Source of the DNA: JBEKCP01 sp049509515
Lineage (GTDB): Bacteria; Planctomycetota; Planctomycetia; Pirellulales; Thermoguttaceae
NCBI GenBank assembly: GCA_049509515.1
Contig: JBEKZV010000016.1
Coordinates: 29,367-93,366, forward strand
Direction of reading: 5' to 3'
DNA: 64,000 bases
Made by a program: the position numbers and the translations under genes
The notes under the pieces: model-generated
Told to the model about the DNA's origin: nothing
The model's database searches: none
What the model saw: the letters and a program-made list of their open reading frames with translations, nothing else
Part shown: positions 7,176 to 16,372 of the stretch, in pieces
How positions within the stretch are numbered: the stretch's first letter is position 1
Layout: each line of letters begins with the position of its first letter

Positions 7176-10100
7176 TCACGCCTCGGGGTTCATGGCCCGC
7201 ATCTGGCGGCGGACTTCCTCGCGGGGCAGGCGGACCTCGGGCACGGGCAGATCGGGACCGGGAAGCTCCTCGTCCTCGGGGCCCGCCGAGAGCACGCGAT
7301 CCACCTCCAGCTCGAGGGCTTCCAGCCAGACGGGCACGTCGAAGCCGGCCCCGGTCACCTCGCGGGTGAACTGCTCGACGCCGGCCTCCAGGCGCGCAAA
7401 GGCCGCGGAGGGCTCGGGACCCGGAGGGCCACCCTGCGTTTCGGCGGGGTCGGCAGCCCCGCGCCGAACACACGCCGCGGCGCCGGCACCGCTCCGCGAC
7501 TCCTCGATGGCCGGGCGCACCAGCGCCGAGAGCCGGTCGACCTCCAGCGGCCGCACGAAACGCTCGGCCAGGCGGTCGGCGATGCTGGGCAGCCGCATGG
7601 CGTACTTGCGGTTCAGGCGGGCGAAGCGTTTCAGGTGGTCCTCGGCGATGGTGGCCGTCCGCTCGGCCACGGCGGTCCGCCAGACCTCGGCGGCCTCGTC
7701 GTGCCCGAGGCGCACCAGCACCTGGTGCGCCAGCACCACCGGCTGGAGGTTCCAGGCCACGCGGTCGTAGTTGGTCCGCAGCCGCAGGTAGTCCAGCAGC
7801 GTATAGAGCATTTCGCCGCGGTCGGACTGGGTGGTGGTGCTGTTGTAGTCGATGTATTCGGCGTAGTTCTCGACGACGGATTCCAGGGCCAGCGAGAGGC
7901 AGTGGACGGCCTGCTCGCGCGGCAGGGGGCCGCCGAGCTCGGCCAGGAGGCGGAGGTCGGCGGCGCCGGGCTCGTCGGCCAGGGCGTCCAGCCACGCCTC
8001 GACGCCCTGGTGCAGGATGGCGCGGAGGTTGCCGAGATTCATGAACCGCTGGGTGAACAGGCCCTGGCCGTAGCGCTCGATGAAATCCCGCAACTCCTGC
8101 CAGCGGGTCTTGCTGCCCACGGACTCGAGGACCGAGAGCCGCACGCCGCGGCTGTGGATCAGCCAGCTACGCAGCAGGGCCTCGACGGCCTGTTCCAGGA
8201 AGGCGATCAGCTCGCCGTCGCCGGCGGCGGGGCCCTCGCCGGGCGGCGACCAACTCTCGGCGGCGGCCACGAGGCTGCGGATCAGGGCCTTGCAGCCGAT
8301 GGCGAACATCTGGTCGAACTCGGTGACCGCGCCGGGCCCGACCGGGTGATGCACCTCCATCTCCTGGATGGCGGCGATCAACTGGGCGGTTTCGCGGAGC
8401 AGTCCCAGTTGCGGCAGATAGGCCAACAGGCGGCGGAGCACGCTTTGCAGCCCGCGGGAGGCGACGAGGCGTTGCGGGTGCCCGCCGCGGGCCAGGGCGA
8501 CGTAGAGAATCGTCTGGTCCGCCAGCACGGCGAGGAGTTTGCGCCAGGTCTTGCGGACCTCGGCGGGCTCTCCGCGGAGCACGGCCCGCAGCACCGATTC
8601 CGCCGGCCCCTCCCAGGGCTGGAGCCCGGCGGGGGAGGGATACTCGTCCATGACGACGCGGAGCAACCGGGCGGCGTCGCCCATCTCGACGCACGCGGCG
8701 ATGATCTGCTCCAGGAGCGTCTCCTTGACGCCGCGGCGGCGGTCGTATTCCATGAGCGATTCCTGGGTGCCGCCCGGGGGTGGGACGCGATAGCGGTGGA
8801 TGACGGCCATGAGGTCCGCCAGCGCCTGGAGGTTCTGCACGGCCCGCTGGAGCCACGCCCGCAGAACCTGGTCGCGCGGCGGGCCTTGCGGCCGGGCGCC
8901 GGCGTTCCGCGCGGGTCTCCCCCTGTTCGGCGCGGGGCTGCCGACCCCGGCGCTATCGCGGCCGAAGGTGGCCACCGCGGCCAGCTTCCAGAGGCGGGCC
9001 AGCGTGACGAGGAACGAGAGCCGGCCGACGATCCGCTCGGCCTCCAGCACCAGCTCGAAGTCGGTGGCGTCCTGGCCGGTTTGTCCCCCCTCCAGCATTT
9101 CGCCCTCGAAGCCGTCGTCGGTGCTGTCGCGGTAGGTCATTCCCTCGTAGGCGGCGCTGAACAGATCGCCCGGCTCGTCGGCGGGCTGGTCGGCAGCGTC
9201 GCCCGGCAGGCCGGGCACCGCCAGCTCGCACCGCGGCACCTCCCAGTACTGTTCGGCGTTGGCCTCGAGGTAATCCAGGAACTTGCAGGCCAAGGCCCAG
9301 CGGTCGATCCCGGCGCCCTGGGCCTCGTCCTCCGGCTCCGCCCACAGCTCCTCCATCCAGTCGATGGCCAGGACGTGGAAGGAGTAGTTCTCCTCGACCA
9401 GGGGGATTTCCTCGGCCTGGCTGAGCCACTGGACCACCAGGGCCATCGAGGCGACCGGGTCGCGGTGTTCCAGGAGGGCATCGACGACCAGGGCGTAGGC
9501 CTTGGGGGAGCGGAAGTGTTCGGAGCGGCCCCGCCAGAAGGCCAGGTCGCCGGCGGCGGTGCCGGCCTCGTGCCAGGTCCGCAGGGCCGCCGCCACGTGA
9601 TTGGCCGACTCGCACGTCTCGCGGCCGGAGATGCTCTCGATGGAGCCGACTTCGGTGGTGGCGAACTGGTCCCACCAGGCGGCCAGGGCTTCGAGGCGGC
9701 TGGCGGCCATGGCTTGGGTGGCGGCGCGGCCGGCGGCGGCGGCCTCCTTCTGGATCTGCACGTACACGTCGAAGATCTCCGCCACCAGGGCGATCAGTTC
9801 GTCGATGCGGTGGTCGTAGACGCTGTTCTCCGGGGAGGGGAACAGGCTGTACTGGCCGCCGAAGCCCAGCACGTTCCAGGGGTCCACCAGCGCCCCGCAC
9901 TCGATGGCCCGGTGGACGAGGTCCTCGACCTCGGCCAGCAGGACGGCGGCCTGCTCCAGCAGGGGCGTGGGATCGAGGGCGGGGCGGGGCGGTCCGGCCG
10001 CGGCGCCGCCGGCCTCGGCGCCTTCGGCAGCGCGGGCCGCCTCGATCAGCCGCTGGGCCGCCGTCAGCCGGCAGCGGATGTCGCATTTCATGCGGGCGGA

Positions 10101-11312
10101 AGGGACGGGCACCATCCGGGCCTGCCGCGCCGCCGCCTCCGCGTAGCCCATCCGCGCATACAACTGCGCCAAGTGAACGTGCTGCACCTGCGCCGCACGG
10201 CACCAGGCCAGGTGCTGGTTGAACTGCTGCCGCGCCCCGCCCAGCGGCTGCCGCAGGGCCACCGCCTCCGCCCGCAACCGCTCGGCGCGCGGGCCCTCCA
10301 ACTGCGCCAGCAGCCGCTCGTAGAACCCGTCGCGGTACCGCACGATCTGCTCGATGAGCGTCGTGAGGGTGACGCTCGAGTCGTGGGCATCCGGGCGGTT
10401 GCCGCTCACGCCGGCCCCCATGAGCATCGTGCCCGCCAAGACCGCCGCCGCCTCGAACAGGACCTCCGCGTAGGGCAGGTTCCCGCGGTGCTCGATGCGG
10501 TGGAGCATGGCGTCCAGCGAGACCTGCTGCAGGACGAAGCGGCGGCAGCGGCCGGCGTTGTCCAGCTTGCCCAGGTCCCACTGCCCGAAGAGGTAGTTCG
10601 GCCGCTTGTTCACCGGGTGGTCGAAATCGTAGGCCCGCGGGTCCAAGGCCAACTCGTCCAACAGGTCCGGGTCGAACATGGCCTCGAACAACAGGGAGGG
10701 ATCGGTCTGCCGCAGGATCTCCAGGGCCCGCTCGACCAGGTCGTGGTATCGCCCGGCGGCAACGCCCGCGGAGCGAATCCACAGCGGGATCGGCCGGACC
10801 CATTCGTGGGCGTAGGGCTGGATCTTCTGCTGCGTGCGGAGCACGGCGACCGGCCGGTGGCCGAGGAAGTCGTTCAACCGCCCGATGGCGTTGCGGGTGA
10901 TCCGCTCCGCCTGGTCCCACGGCCCCCCCTCGGCAAGCACCGCCTCGAAGACCCGCCCCAGGAAGAACGGTTGGAAAAGCTCCTCGTCGGTCTGGTGGAA
11001 CAACAGGTCGGCGTGGAAGCGGCGGTAGCCGGGCAGGACCGACTCGAACACCAGCTCCAGGACCGCCTCGGCCTGGTCCACCTCACGGAAGGCCTCGCTC
11101 CGACCGTGCAGGTCCTCCAGCGTGGTGCGGAGCACGCGGTACAGGACCTGCCAGGTCGGCGCCGCTCCCTTGGGCTCCTCCATCAACAACCCGAAAAGGT
11201 GGTTCAGGCACCGCAGGAACTTGGGGTCGGAGGCACCGGACGAAAAATTCAGATAACCGAGGATCTCCTGCGTTGCCTTGTCAGCCGCACTGCCCAAGCG
11301 GTCCAGTTCCAT
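7176..11312 (-). CDS. Very large protein of unknown family (1378 residues)
   Basis: The minus-strand frame is open to 11354, but the ATG at 11312 has GGGAG 8 bases upstream and opens a coding-like sequence (MELDRLGSAADKATQEILGY). I see no signal peptide or membrane segment, so it is probably cytoplasmic. It is almost wholly alpha-helical in composition, rich in Leu, Ala, Glu and Arg with scattered Trp, and suggests a helical-repeat scaffold, although no regular TPR or HEAT consensus stands out. Two Pro/Gly/Arg-rich stretches, at about residues 788-810 and 1275-1295, coincide with dispersed DNA repeats and look like in-frame insertions. No catalytic motif is recognised. It is flanked by intergenic DNA and does not share an operon. 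Confidence 0.85.
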   Translation of the reverse strand: MELDRLGSAADKATQEILGYLNFSSGASDPKFLRCLNHLFGLLMEEPKGAAPTWQVLYRVLRTTLEDLHGRSEAFREVDQAEAVLELVFESVLPGYRRFHADLLFHQTDEELFQPFFLGRVFEAVLAEGGPWDQAERITRNAIGRLNDFLGHRPVAVLRTQQKIQPYAHEWVRPIPLWIRSAGVAAGRYHDLVERALEILRQTDPSLLFEAMFDPDLLDELALDPRAYDFDHPVNKRPNYLFGQWDLGKLDNAGRCRRFVLQQVSLDAMLHRIEHRGNLPYAEVLFEAAAVLAGTMLMGAGVSGNRPDAHDSSVTLTTLIEQIVRYRDGFYERLLAQLEGPRAERLRAEAVALRQPLGGARQQFNQHLAWCRAAQVQHVHLAQLYARMGYAEAAARQARMVPVPSARMKCDIRCRLTAAQRLIEAARAAEGAEAGGAAAGPPRPALDPTPLLEQAAVLLAEVEDLVHRAIECGALVDPWNVLGFGGQYSLFPSPENSVYDHRIDELIALVAEIFDVYVQIQKEAAAAGRAATQAMAASRLEALAAWWDQFATTEVGSIESISGRETCESANHVAAALRTWHEAGTAAGDLAFWRGRSEHFRSPKAYALVVDALLEHRDPVASMALVVQWLSQAEEIPLVEENYSFHVLAIDWMEELWAEPEDEAQGAGIDRWALACKFLDYLEANAEQYWEVPRCELAVPGLPGDAADQPADEPGDLFSAAYEGMTYRDSTDDGFEGEMLEGGQTGQDATDFELVLEAERIVGRLSFLVTLARLWKLAAVATFGRDSAGVGSPAPNRGRPARNAGARPQGPPRDQVLRAWLQRAVQNLQALADLMAVIHRYRVPPPGGTQESLMEYDRRRGVKETLLEQIIAACVEMGDAARLLRVVMDEYPSPAGLQPWEGPAESVLRAVLRGEPAEVRKTWRKLLAVLADQTILYVALARGGHPQRLVASRGLQSVLRRLLAYLPQLGLLRETAQLIAAIQEMEVHHPVGPGAVTEFDQMFAIGCKALIRSLVAAAESWSPPGEGPAAGDGELIAFLEQAVEALLRSWLIHSRGVRLSVLESVGSKTRWQELRDFIERYGQGLFTQRFMNLGNLRAILHQGVEAWLDALADEPGAADLRLLAELGGPLPREQAVHCLSLALESVVENYAEYIDYNSTTTQSDRGEMLYTLLDYLRLRTNYDRVAWNLQPVVLAHQVLVRLGHDEAAEVWRTAVAERTATIAEDHLKRFARLNRKYAMRLPSIADRLAERFVRPLEVDRLSALVRPAIEESRSGAGAAACVRRGAADPAETQGGPPGPEPSAAFARLEAGVEQFTREVTGAGFDVPVWLEALELEVDRVLSAGPEDEELPGPDLPVPEVRLPREEVRRQMRAMNPEA
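7436..7462 (+). repeat. Dispersed 27-base repeat inside the 1378-aa gene
   Basis: Identical over 27 bases to 13566-13592, with core GGGGTCGGCAGCCCCGC. Here it lies within a coding sequence in a frame that reads RRGAADPAETQ on the minus strand. A related inverted copy is at 8932-8950. Confidence 0.75.
8932..8950 (-). repeat. Dispersed repeat core, inverted copy inside the 1378-aa gene
   Basis: The minus strand reads GGGGTCGGCAGCCCCGC followed by GCCGAACA, and the latter also follows the copy at 7436-7462. In the protein it encodes part of a Pro/Gly/Arg-rich stretch (SAGVGSPAPNRGRPARNAGA). Confidence 0.65.
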
Positions 11313-11509
11313 CCAACAGCTCCCTGGCCGGAGGCCTGCTCGCCCTGTCGCCACGCCATCCCCACATAATAGTAGGGATTAACGGCAGGGTATGTAAAGG
11401 CCGGGGGCCCAGCCGGGGGGCAAAGAGTACCGCGTTTTGTTGCGGTCGCTGGCCGCGGTGGGTATGATGTAATGAGGTGCTTTTCTTGGAACCGGAGGGG
11501 AGGATCGCG

Positions 11510-13081
11510 ATGCGACCACTGGCTTTTGTTCTCGCGCTGGGCGGGCTTCTGGGCCCCGCCGGTGGCTTGCTGGCCGCCGGGGACGGCGAAGTCCTTTCCG
11601 AGACGTGGGCCGCCCGCTACGGTCTGGCCCGGCCCTGGGTGGCCCAAGTGCAAATGGACCGCGGCCGGAGCCGCGTCCGCGACGTCGTCCTCTACGAGGG
11701 AACGCTGTACGCGCAGACGTCGCGAGCGATGATCCACGCCATCGACGCCGAGACGGGGCGAACGCTGTGGGCCAAGCAGATCGGGCGGCCGGATTACCCG
11801 AGCCTGACTCCCAACGCCTACCACGACCTCTTGGCCACAATCAACGGCTCGCGGCTGTACGTGCTGAACCGCTACACCGGCGACGTGCTGTACGAGACGC
11901 CGATCCAGGGGGCCCCGGGGGCCGGTCCCGCCCTGAGCTCCAAGCGGTGCTATGTCCCCACCGTGGTAGGCATGATGCTGGCCTACCGCATCGAGCCGCT
12001 GACCGATCCGCTGGCGGAGTTGGGAAGAGTCCCGAGCAAGGAGCCGACCGCGGAGGAGAAGAAGGCCCTGGAGGAGGAACGCCGCCAGAACATCCGCGTC
12101 CGCCAGGACTACGTCCCGCCGTTTGCCACCCGGTCGACGGGCCGGGTCCTCGTCCCGCCGCTGGTGACCCTGCAGAACCGCGACGAGGAATTCTGCACCT
12201 GGGGCACCGACCGCGGCCTGCTGAACATCGCCCGCGTCGACCGCGCCGCCGAGGACAACCTTGATCTGAAGCACGAGTTCCGCACCGGCCAGGCGATCGT
12301 CGCCACCCCGAGCTACCTCCCCCCGGACCCGAAGGTGGTGGGCGACTCGGGCACCATCTTCGCCGTCTCCTGCGACGGCTACGTGTATGCCGTCCTGGAG
12401 AAGAGCGGGGACCTGCTGTGGAAGTTCTCCACTGGCGAGCCGGTGGTCGAGCCGGCCGTGTTGATCGAGGACCGCGTGTTCGCCCCGACCCAGTTCGGCG
12501 GCATGTACTGCCTGGACGCCAAGAGCGGCCGGCAGCTCTGGTGGACCCCCGACGTCCGCCGCTTCCTGGCCGCCAGCCGGCAGCGGGTCTATGCCGCCGA
12601 CAAGGTCGGCCGGGTGCGGATCCTCGACGGCAAGAGCGGCGCCCCCCTGGACAGCCTGCCGACCGAATCCCTGCCGCTGGCGGTGACCAACGGCCTGACG
12701 GATCGCCTGTACCTGGGCACGGACACGGGCCTGCTGGAGTGCCTGCACGAGGTGGATCTGCCCAAGCCGATCCCGTACGGCGAGTTTCGCAAGCAGCCGC
12801 CGGACGACGTGTTGCCCAAGCTGCCGAAGCCCAAGCCGAAGGCCGACGACGGCGGCAAGAAGGAAAAGCCCGCCGCCAAGCCGAAGGCGACCCCCAAGCC
12901 CAAGGTGACTCCGAAGAAGAAGACCGACGACGATGCCGGCGCGGACGATGCCGCAGCACCCGACGACCAGCCCAAGAAGACCAAGACCAAGACCCCGCGC
13001 GACAAGAAGACCAAGCCCAACCGCAAGAACAAGAACAAGCCGGATCAAGACGGCGGCGGCGGCGGGGATAACCCGTTCTAG
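11510..13081 (+). CDS. Secreted PQQ-like beta-propeller protein with charged tail
   Basis: 523 residues from the ATG at 11510, preceded by GGAGGGGAGGA. The longer frame from 11477 lacks a ribosome site. A signal peptide (about residues 1-25, LAFVLALGGLLGPAGGLLAA) predicts export. Residues 50-420 hold PQQ-type propeller blades, for example MIHAIDAETGRTLWAKQIG, GYVYAVLEKSGDLLWKFSTG and YCLDAKSGRQLWWTPD. Proteins of this class need not bind PQQ and often act as scaffolds. The last 100 residues are a Lys/Pro/Asp low-complexity tail ending KNKNKPDQDGGGGGDNPF, probably disordered. The gene is transcribed alone and is divergent from the large gene at 7176-11312. Confidence 0.85.
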   Translation: MRPLAFVLALGGLLGPAGGLLAAGDGEVLSETWAARYGLARPWVAQVQMDRGRSRVRDVVLYEGTLYAQTSRAMIHAIDAETGRTLWAKQIGRPDYPSLTPNAYHDLLATINGSRLYVLNRYTGDVLYETPIQGAPGAGPALSSKRCYVPTVVGMMLAYRIEPLTDPLAELGRVPSKEPTAEEKKALEEERRQNIRVRQDYVPPFATRSTGRVLVPPLVTLQNRDEEFCTWGTDRGLLNIARVDRAAEDNLDLKHEFRTGQAIVATPSYLPPDPKVVGDSGTIFAVSCDGYVYAVLEKSGDLLWKFSTGEPVVEPAVLIEDRVFAPTQFGGMYCLDAKSGRQLWWTPDVRRFLAASRQRVYAADKVGRVRILDGKSGAPLDSLPTESLPLAVTNGLTDRLYLGTDTGLLECLHEVDLPKPIPYGEFRKQPPDDVLPKLPKPKPKADDGGKKEKPAAKPKATPKPKVTPKKKTDDDAGADDAAAPDDQPKKTKTKTPRDKKTKPNRKNKNKPDQDGGGGGDNPF

Positions 13082-13094
13082 CCGCGGTTATCCC
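13065..13094. terminator. Candidate bidirectional terminator hairpin
   Basis: GGGATAACC (13065-13073) pairs with GGTTATCCC (13086-13094) around a 12-base loop that contains the stop of the propeller gene. It lies exactly between two convergent frames. No T run follows on either strand, so intrinsic termination is uncertain. Confidence 0.4.
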
Positions 13095-13420
13095 AGCACG
13101 ATCTGCTGCCGGGCCGTGTCGAACTTGGCCACCTTGCTCTCGCGGTGCGAGAGGATGCCCATGTTCAAGGGGGCCTGGACGCGAACCGCGATGTCGATGG
13201 GGCTGAAGGGCCGCTGACGGCTCTTCACACAGTCCAGGAAGTTCGCCCACAACCGGGCGGTATCCCCCGCCCCGTGCCAAGGAATGAGCACCTCCTGCCG
13301 GCCCTTGCCGGCGGGCACGAGGCGAATCCCCTTTTCCATATCCCAGTCGAGTTTTCGGAGGAACTCGCGGCGGCCGCCTGTCTGGCGGATTGTGTCTTGC
13401 GGTTGGTTCACCGAAAGGTC
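13088..13420 (-). pseudogene. Remnant of a Gfo/Idh/MocA-family oxidoreductase (C-terminal part)
   Basis: The last 110 codons match the end of planctomycete Gfo/Idh/MocA oxidoreductases: LWANFLDCVKSRQRPFSPID, then a segment with APLNMGILSHRESKVAKFD near the terminus. The NAD-binding N-terminal two thirds (GxGxxG region) are absent. Upstream of about 13420 the frame runs into repeat-like sequence (GGTCTCC motifs and the 27-base repeat at 13566-13592) and then into the promoter region of the next gene. There is no start codon with a ribosome site. The intact enzyme would oxidise a sugar or inositol-type substrate with NAD(P). This piece is very unlikely to be functional. Confidence 0.75.
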
Positions 13421-13762
13421 TCCAGTTCCCAGGATGCCGACCAGGATACAGCGGTCCCCGAGGGATGGCAAGCAGACGGTCGTTGCGGGCGGTTGTTGTG
13501 GCCGGTCTCCGGCCGAGCCGCGCCGCCGGCCGAAGGTCTCCGCGTCTTGGGAGACCGGCGGTCCCGCGTTTCGGCGGGGTCGGCAGCCCCGCACCCAGCG
13601 CGGCGCATGCCGTGCCCGGGCGGCAGTTGACAGCGGCCGATCCGATCTATTAGAATGATCGTAACTCTCCCGACGAGACGCGGTTGCGCCGAATTGCGCC
13701 GCGCCCCCCCCGCCGATTCCTCACCATGCCTGGGAACGTGGGATAAACACCGGAGTACGTGC
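13421..13762. other. Repeat-rich intergenic DNA
   Basis: 342 bases between the oxidoreductase remnant and the next propeller gene. It contains GGTCTCC/GGAGACC repeat pieces at 13495-13560 and the 27-base dispersed repeat at 13566-13592. After 13640 the sequence AGAATGATCGTAACT is a short AT-richer patch that could carry a promoter for the operon starting at 13763. No gene seen. Confidence 0.45.
13566..13592 (+). repeat. Dispersed 27-base repeat, intergenic copy
   Basis: Identical over 27 bases to 7436-7462, core GGGGTCGGCAGCCCCGC. It lies immediately upstream of the recognisable part of the oxidoreductase remnant. Confidence 0.75.
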
Positions 13763-16372
13763 ATGAACCACCTGCCCTTGGCCGTAGTGCCGGTCCTTAT
13801 CGGTCCGCTCCAGGTGCTCATGGCCATATTGCCCTGGCTCTTGCTCTCGCTGGGCGGTTTGCTCGTGGGGATGTTCCGGCCGCGGGCGTTGTGGGCGGGC
13901 GTGAAGTTCTTGTGGCGGCAGAAACTCGCCGTGGGCGTGCTGGCCGCGGCGGTCACCGGCTCGGTCTTCCTGGTGCGGACGATCTCCTTCGCCGGGCCCG
14001 CGCCGGGGAGCGCGGAGATTGCGGGCGAGGACTGGCCGGTGTTCCGGGGCGATGCGCTGCGCCGCGGCAACGGCGGGGGCGACCCTTCGGCCACGGCCGT
14101 GGGTACCCCGCCGCCCGCCGACGGCGGCCTGGTCTGGAGCTACGCCGGGCCCTTTTTCGCCAGCCCCGCCGTGGTGGGCAACCGGCTCTACGTCAGCTCG
14201 GCCGACAAGGGCCCGATGTGCGACCGCGGCGCCATCTACTGCCTCGACGCCGATTCGGGGGCCCTGGTCTGGAAGGCAGCCCCCAGGGGCTATGTCGCCA
14301 CCTTCTCCTCTCCCGTGGTGGCCGGCAGGTTCCTTGTCTGCGGCGAGGGGCTGCACTACACCGTCAACGCGCGGGTAGTCTGCCTGGACGTGCTGCGGCA
14401 GGAGGTCCTCTGGACCTACACGACCCACGGCCACGTCGAGTCTACGCCGTGCATCGACAAGGGCCGGGTGTACGTCGGCGCCGGCGACGACGGCTACTAT
14501 TGTCTCCAGCTCGAGCCCGACGCCGAGGGCCGGGCGGTGGTGCTCTGGCACGCCCCGACCGAGCGCTGCCCCGACGCCGACACTGCGCCGGCGGTGCATG
14601 ACGGGCGGTTGGTCGTGGGATGCGGCATGTACGGTAACGCCATCTGCTGTCTCGATGCCGATACCGGCGACGAGCTGTGGCGCGTGCCCACTCCGTATCC
14701 GGTCTTCGGCGCGCCCACCCTGGTCGGCGGGCGGGTGGTGTTGGGCATGGGCAACGGGAACTACGAGGAGTCGGCCGAGGAGGTCAAACGAAAAGTCCTC
14801 GACACGCTCAAGAAGCAGGGCAAGACCGCCGAGGAACTCGCCGCCGCCGAGAAGACCCTCGGCCCGGCCGGCGAAGTCTGGTGCCTCGACGAGAAGACCG
14901 GCCGGGTGCAATGGAAGTTCGTCGCCGGCGACGTGGTCCTCGGCGCCGTGGCCGCCAGTGAAGACCGCCTATTGTTCGCCGCCAGCGATGGCTACGTCTA
15001 TGCCCTCTCCACCGCCGGAAAAGAGCTGGGCCGCTGGAACGCCCACGCCCCGATCGTCGCTTCGCCGGCCGTGAGCGGCGGACTGGTTTACGTCGTCACG
15101 AAGACCGGGAAACTGTACGGGCTGCGGACCGACGACCTGGAGCTGGCGTGGGAAGCCACGCTCGGCTTCGCCGGTCGGTTCCTCAGCTCGCCCGCGGTCG
15201 CCCGCGGCCACGTCTACGTGGGCTCGGAGCAGTACGGCCTGCTGTGCGTCGGCAGGCCGGGCGGCCGGAAGCAGGAGCCCTGCTGGGCCGGCGGCTTGGG
15301 GGGACCGGGCTGCGGCGGCACGATCGACAACCAGCCGCTCCCCGACAAGGGCAAGTTCGGCTGGCGATTCCCCAAGACCGAAGACTCCGATCAGGCCCCC
15401 GACGTGCAGTTCAGTGCGCCGCCCGCCTGCCTCGGCGGAGCGCTTTACCTCCCGGTACACGGCGGGCGCAACGGGCTGGTGTGCGTGCGGGAAGACCCCA
15501 AGAGAAGAAACGAGCCCCAGGAAGCCTGGTTCGCCGCCGCTCCCAACGGGGTGTGGCTCTCGCCGGCCGCCGGCTCGCAAGCGGTCTATTTCGTCGACGG
15601 GCGGAAAGGCGACGCCCGCCGGCAGCTCCGCTGCGTTTCGCCCGCCGATGGCAGCGAGCGGTGGAAACTGCCGGTCGCCGCGGACGCCCCCGGCGAGTTC
15701 GTCCTGCTGGAGCACGGTGGCCTGGTGGCCGACGGGCCGCAACAACTCAGTTGTTTCTCCGAGAATGGCGAGGTGGCCTGGCGGGCCGAGTGCGGCGCGG
15801 TCTGCGGCGTGCCGGCCGCCAGCGAGGCCCTGCTGGCCGTCGCCACGGACCGGCCGCCGGCCCTGCTGGTGCTGGATTGCCCCAGCGGTGCGACCCTGTG
15901 GCGCATGCCGCTGGAGGCGGCGCCGACCGCCCCGCCGCTGGTGCGCAAGAACACCGTCTACCTGGGCACGAAATCGGGCGTTGCCGCATTTCGCCTGGCC
16001 GACGGCGGGCGGATTTGGGAAGCCAAGAGCGGACCGCCCAGCACCCCGTTGGTGCTGGCCAAGAACCGCCTGGCCTACGTCACGGCGGCCGGACAGCTCG
16101 TGGTCGTCGGCCTGGAGGACGGCCGGGTGGAGAAGACGCTGTCCGGCGCGCGGGCGGGCATCGCCCCGCTGGCCTCGCCCGGGGCCCTGGTCTACGCGGC
16201 GAAGAAGGGTCTGATGTCGTATCCCAGCGGCGGCGGCGAGCCGCGGCTGTGGATGAACACCGACTGGCTCGGCCAGCTCACCGCGCCGCCGGTCATGGCC
16301 AATTCCCGCGTCTACTTCGCCACCGCGAAGAAGGGCCTGATCTCGGCCAGCGCGAAGGATAGCTCGCGATGA
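13763..16372 (+). CDS. Membrane-anchored PQQ-type beta-propeller protein
   Basis: 869 residues. The frame is open from 13655, but the ATG at 13763 starts directly at a hydrophobic segment. Two membrane segments (about residues 5-37 and 50-75) place the remainder in the periplasm. Two propellers follow, with many PQQ-like blades: AIYCLDADSGALVWKAAPRG, AICCLDADTGDELWRVPTPY, EVWCLDEKTGRVQWKFVAGD and YVYALSTAGKELGRW. A proline/glycine-rich linker near residue 540 separates the two. The stop overlaps the start of the next gene by four bases (ATGA, 16369-16372), so it is the first gene of a tight three-gene unit. Ligand and substrate are unknown. The class often binds other proteins or acts in quinoprotein electron transfer. 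Confidence 0.85.
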   Translation: MNHLPLAVVPVLIGPLQVLMAILPWLLLSLGGLLVGMFRPRALWAGVKFLWRQKLAVGVLAAAVTGSVFLVRTISFAGPAPGSAEIAGEDWPVFRGDALRRGNGGGDPSATAVGTPPPADGGLVWSYAGPFFASPAVVGNRLYVSSADKGPMCDRGAIYCLDADSGALVWKAAPRGYVATFSSPVVAGRFLVCGEGLHYTVNARVVCLDVLRQEVLWTYTTHGHVESTPCIDKGRVYVGAGDDGYYCLQLEPDAEGRAVVLWHAPTERCPDADTAPAVHDGRLVVGCGMYGNAICCLDADTGDELWRVPTPYPVFGAPTLVGGRVVLGMGNGNYEESAEEVKRKVLDTLKKQGKTAEELAAAEKTLGPAGEVWCLDEKTGRVQWKFVAGDVVLGAVAASEDRLLFAASDGYVYALSTAGKELGRWNAHAPIVASPAVSGGLVYVVTKTGKLYGLRTDDLELAWEATLGFAGRFLSSPAVARGHVYVGSEQYGLLCVGRPGGRKQEPCWAGGLGGPGCGGTIDNQPLPDKGKFGWRFPKTEDSDQAPDVQFSAPPACLGGALYLPVHGGRNGLVCVREDPKRRNEPQEAWFAAAPNGVWLSPAAGSQAVYFVDGRKGDARRQLRCVSPADGSERWKLPVAADAPGEFVLLEHGGLVADGPQQLSCFSENGEVAWRAECGAVCGVPAASEALLAVATDRPPALLVLDCPSGATLWRMPLEAAPTAPPLVRKNTVYLGTKSGVAAFRLADGGRIWEAKSGPPSTPLVLAKNRLAYVTAAGQLVVVGLEDGRVEKTLSGARAGIAPLASPGALVYAAKKGLMSYPSGGGEPRLWMNTDWLGQLTAPPVMANSRVYFATAKKGLISASAKDSSR

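Noticed and set aside
7635..11369. 1244-codon open frame on the + strand opposite the 1378-aa gene
   Set aside because: Its sequence has the Gly/Gln/His/Pro-rich look of antisense to GC-rich coding DNA, has no ribosome site or motif, and the opposite frame shows real coding character.
12820..13080. Repetitive Lys/Pro codons as a tandem repeat or CRISPR-like array
   Set aside because: Low-complexity coding sequence of a disordered tail; no regular repeat/spacer pattern.
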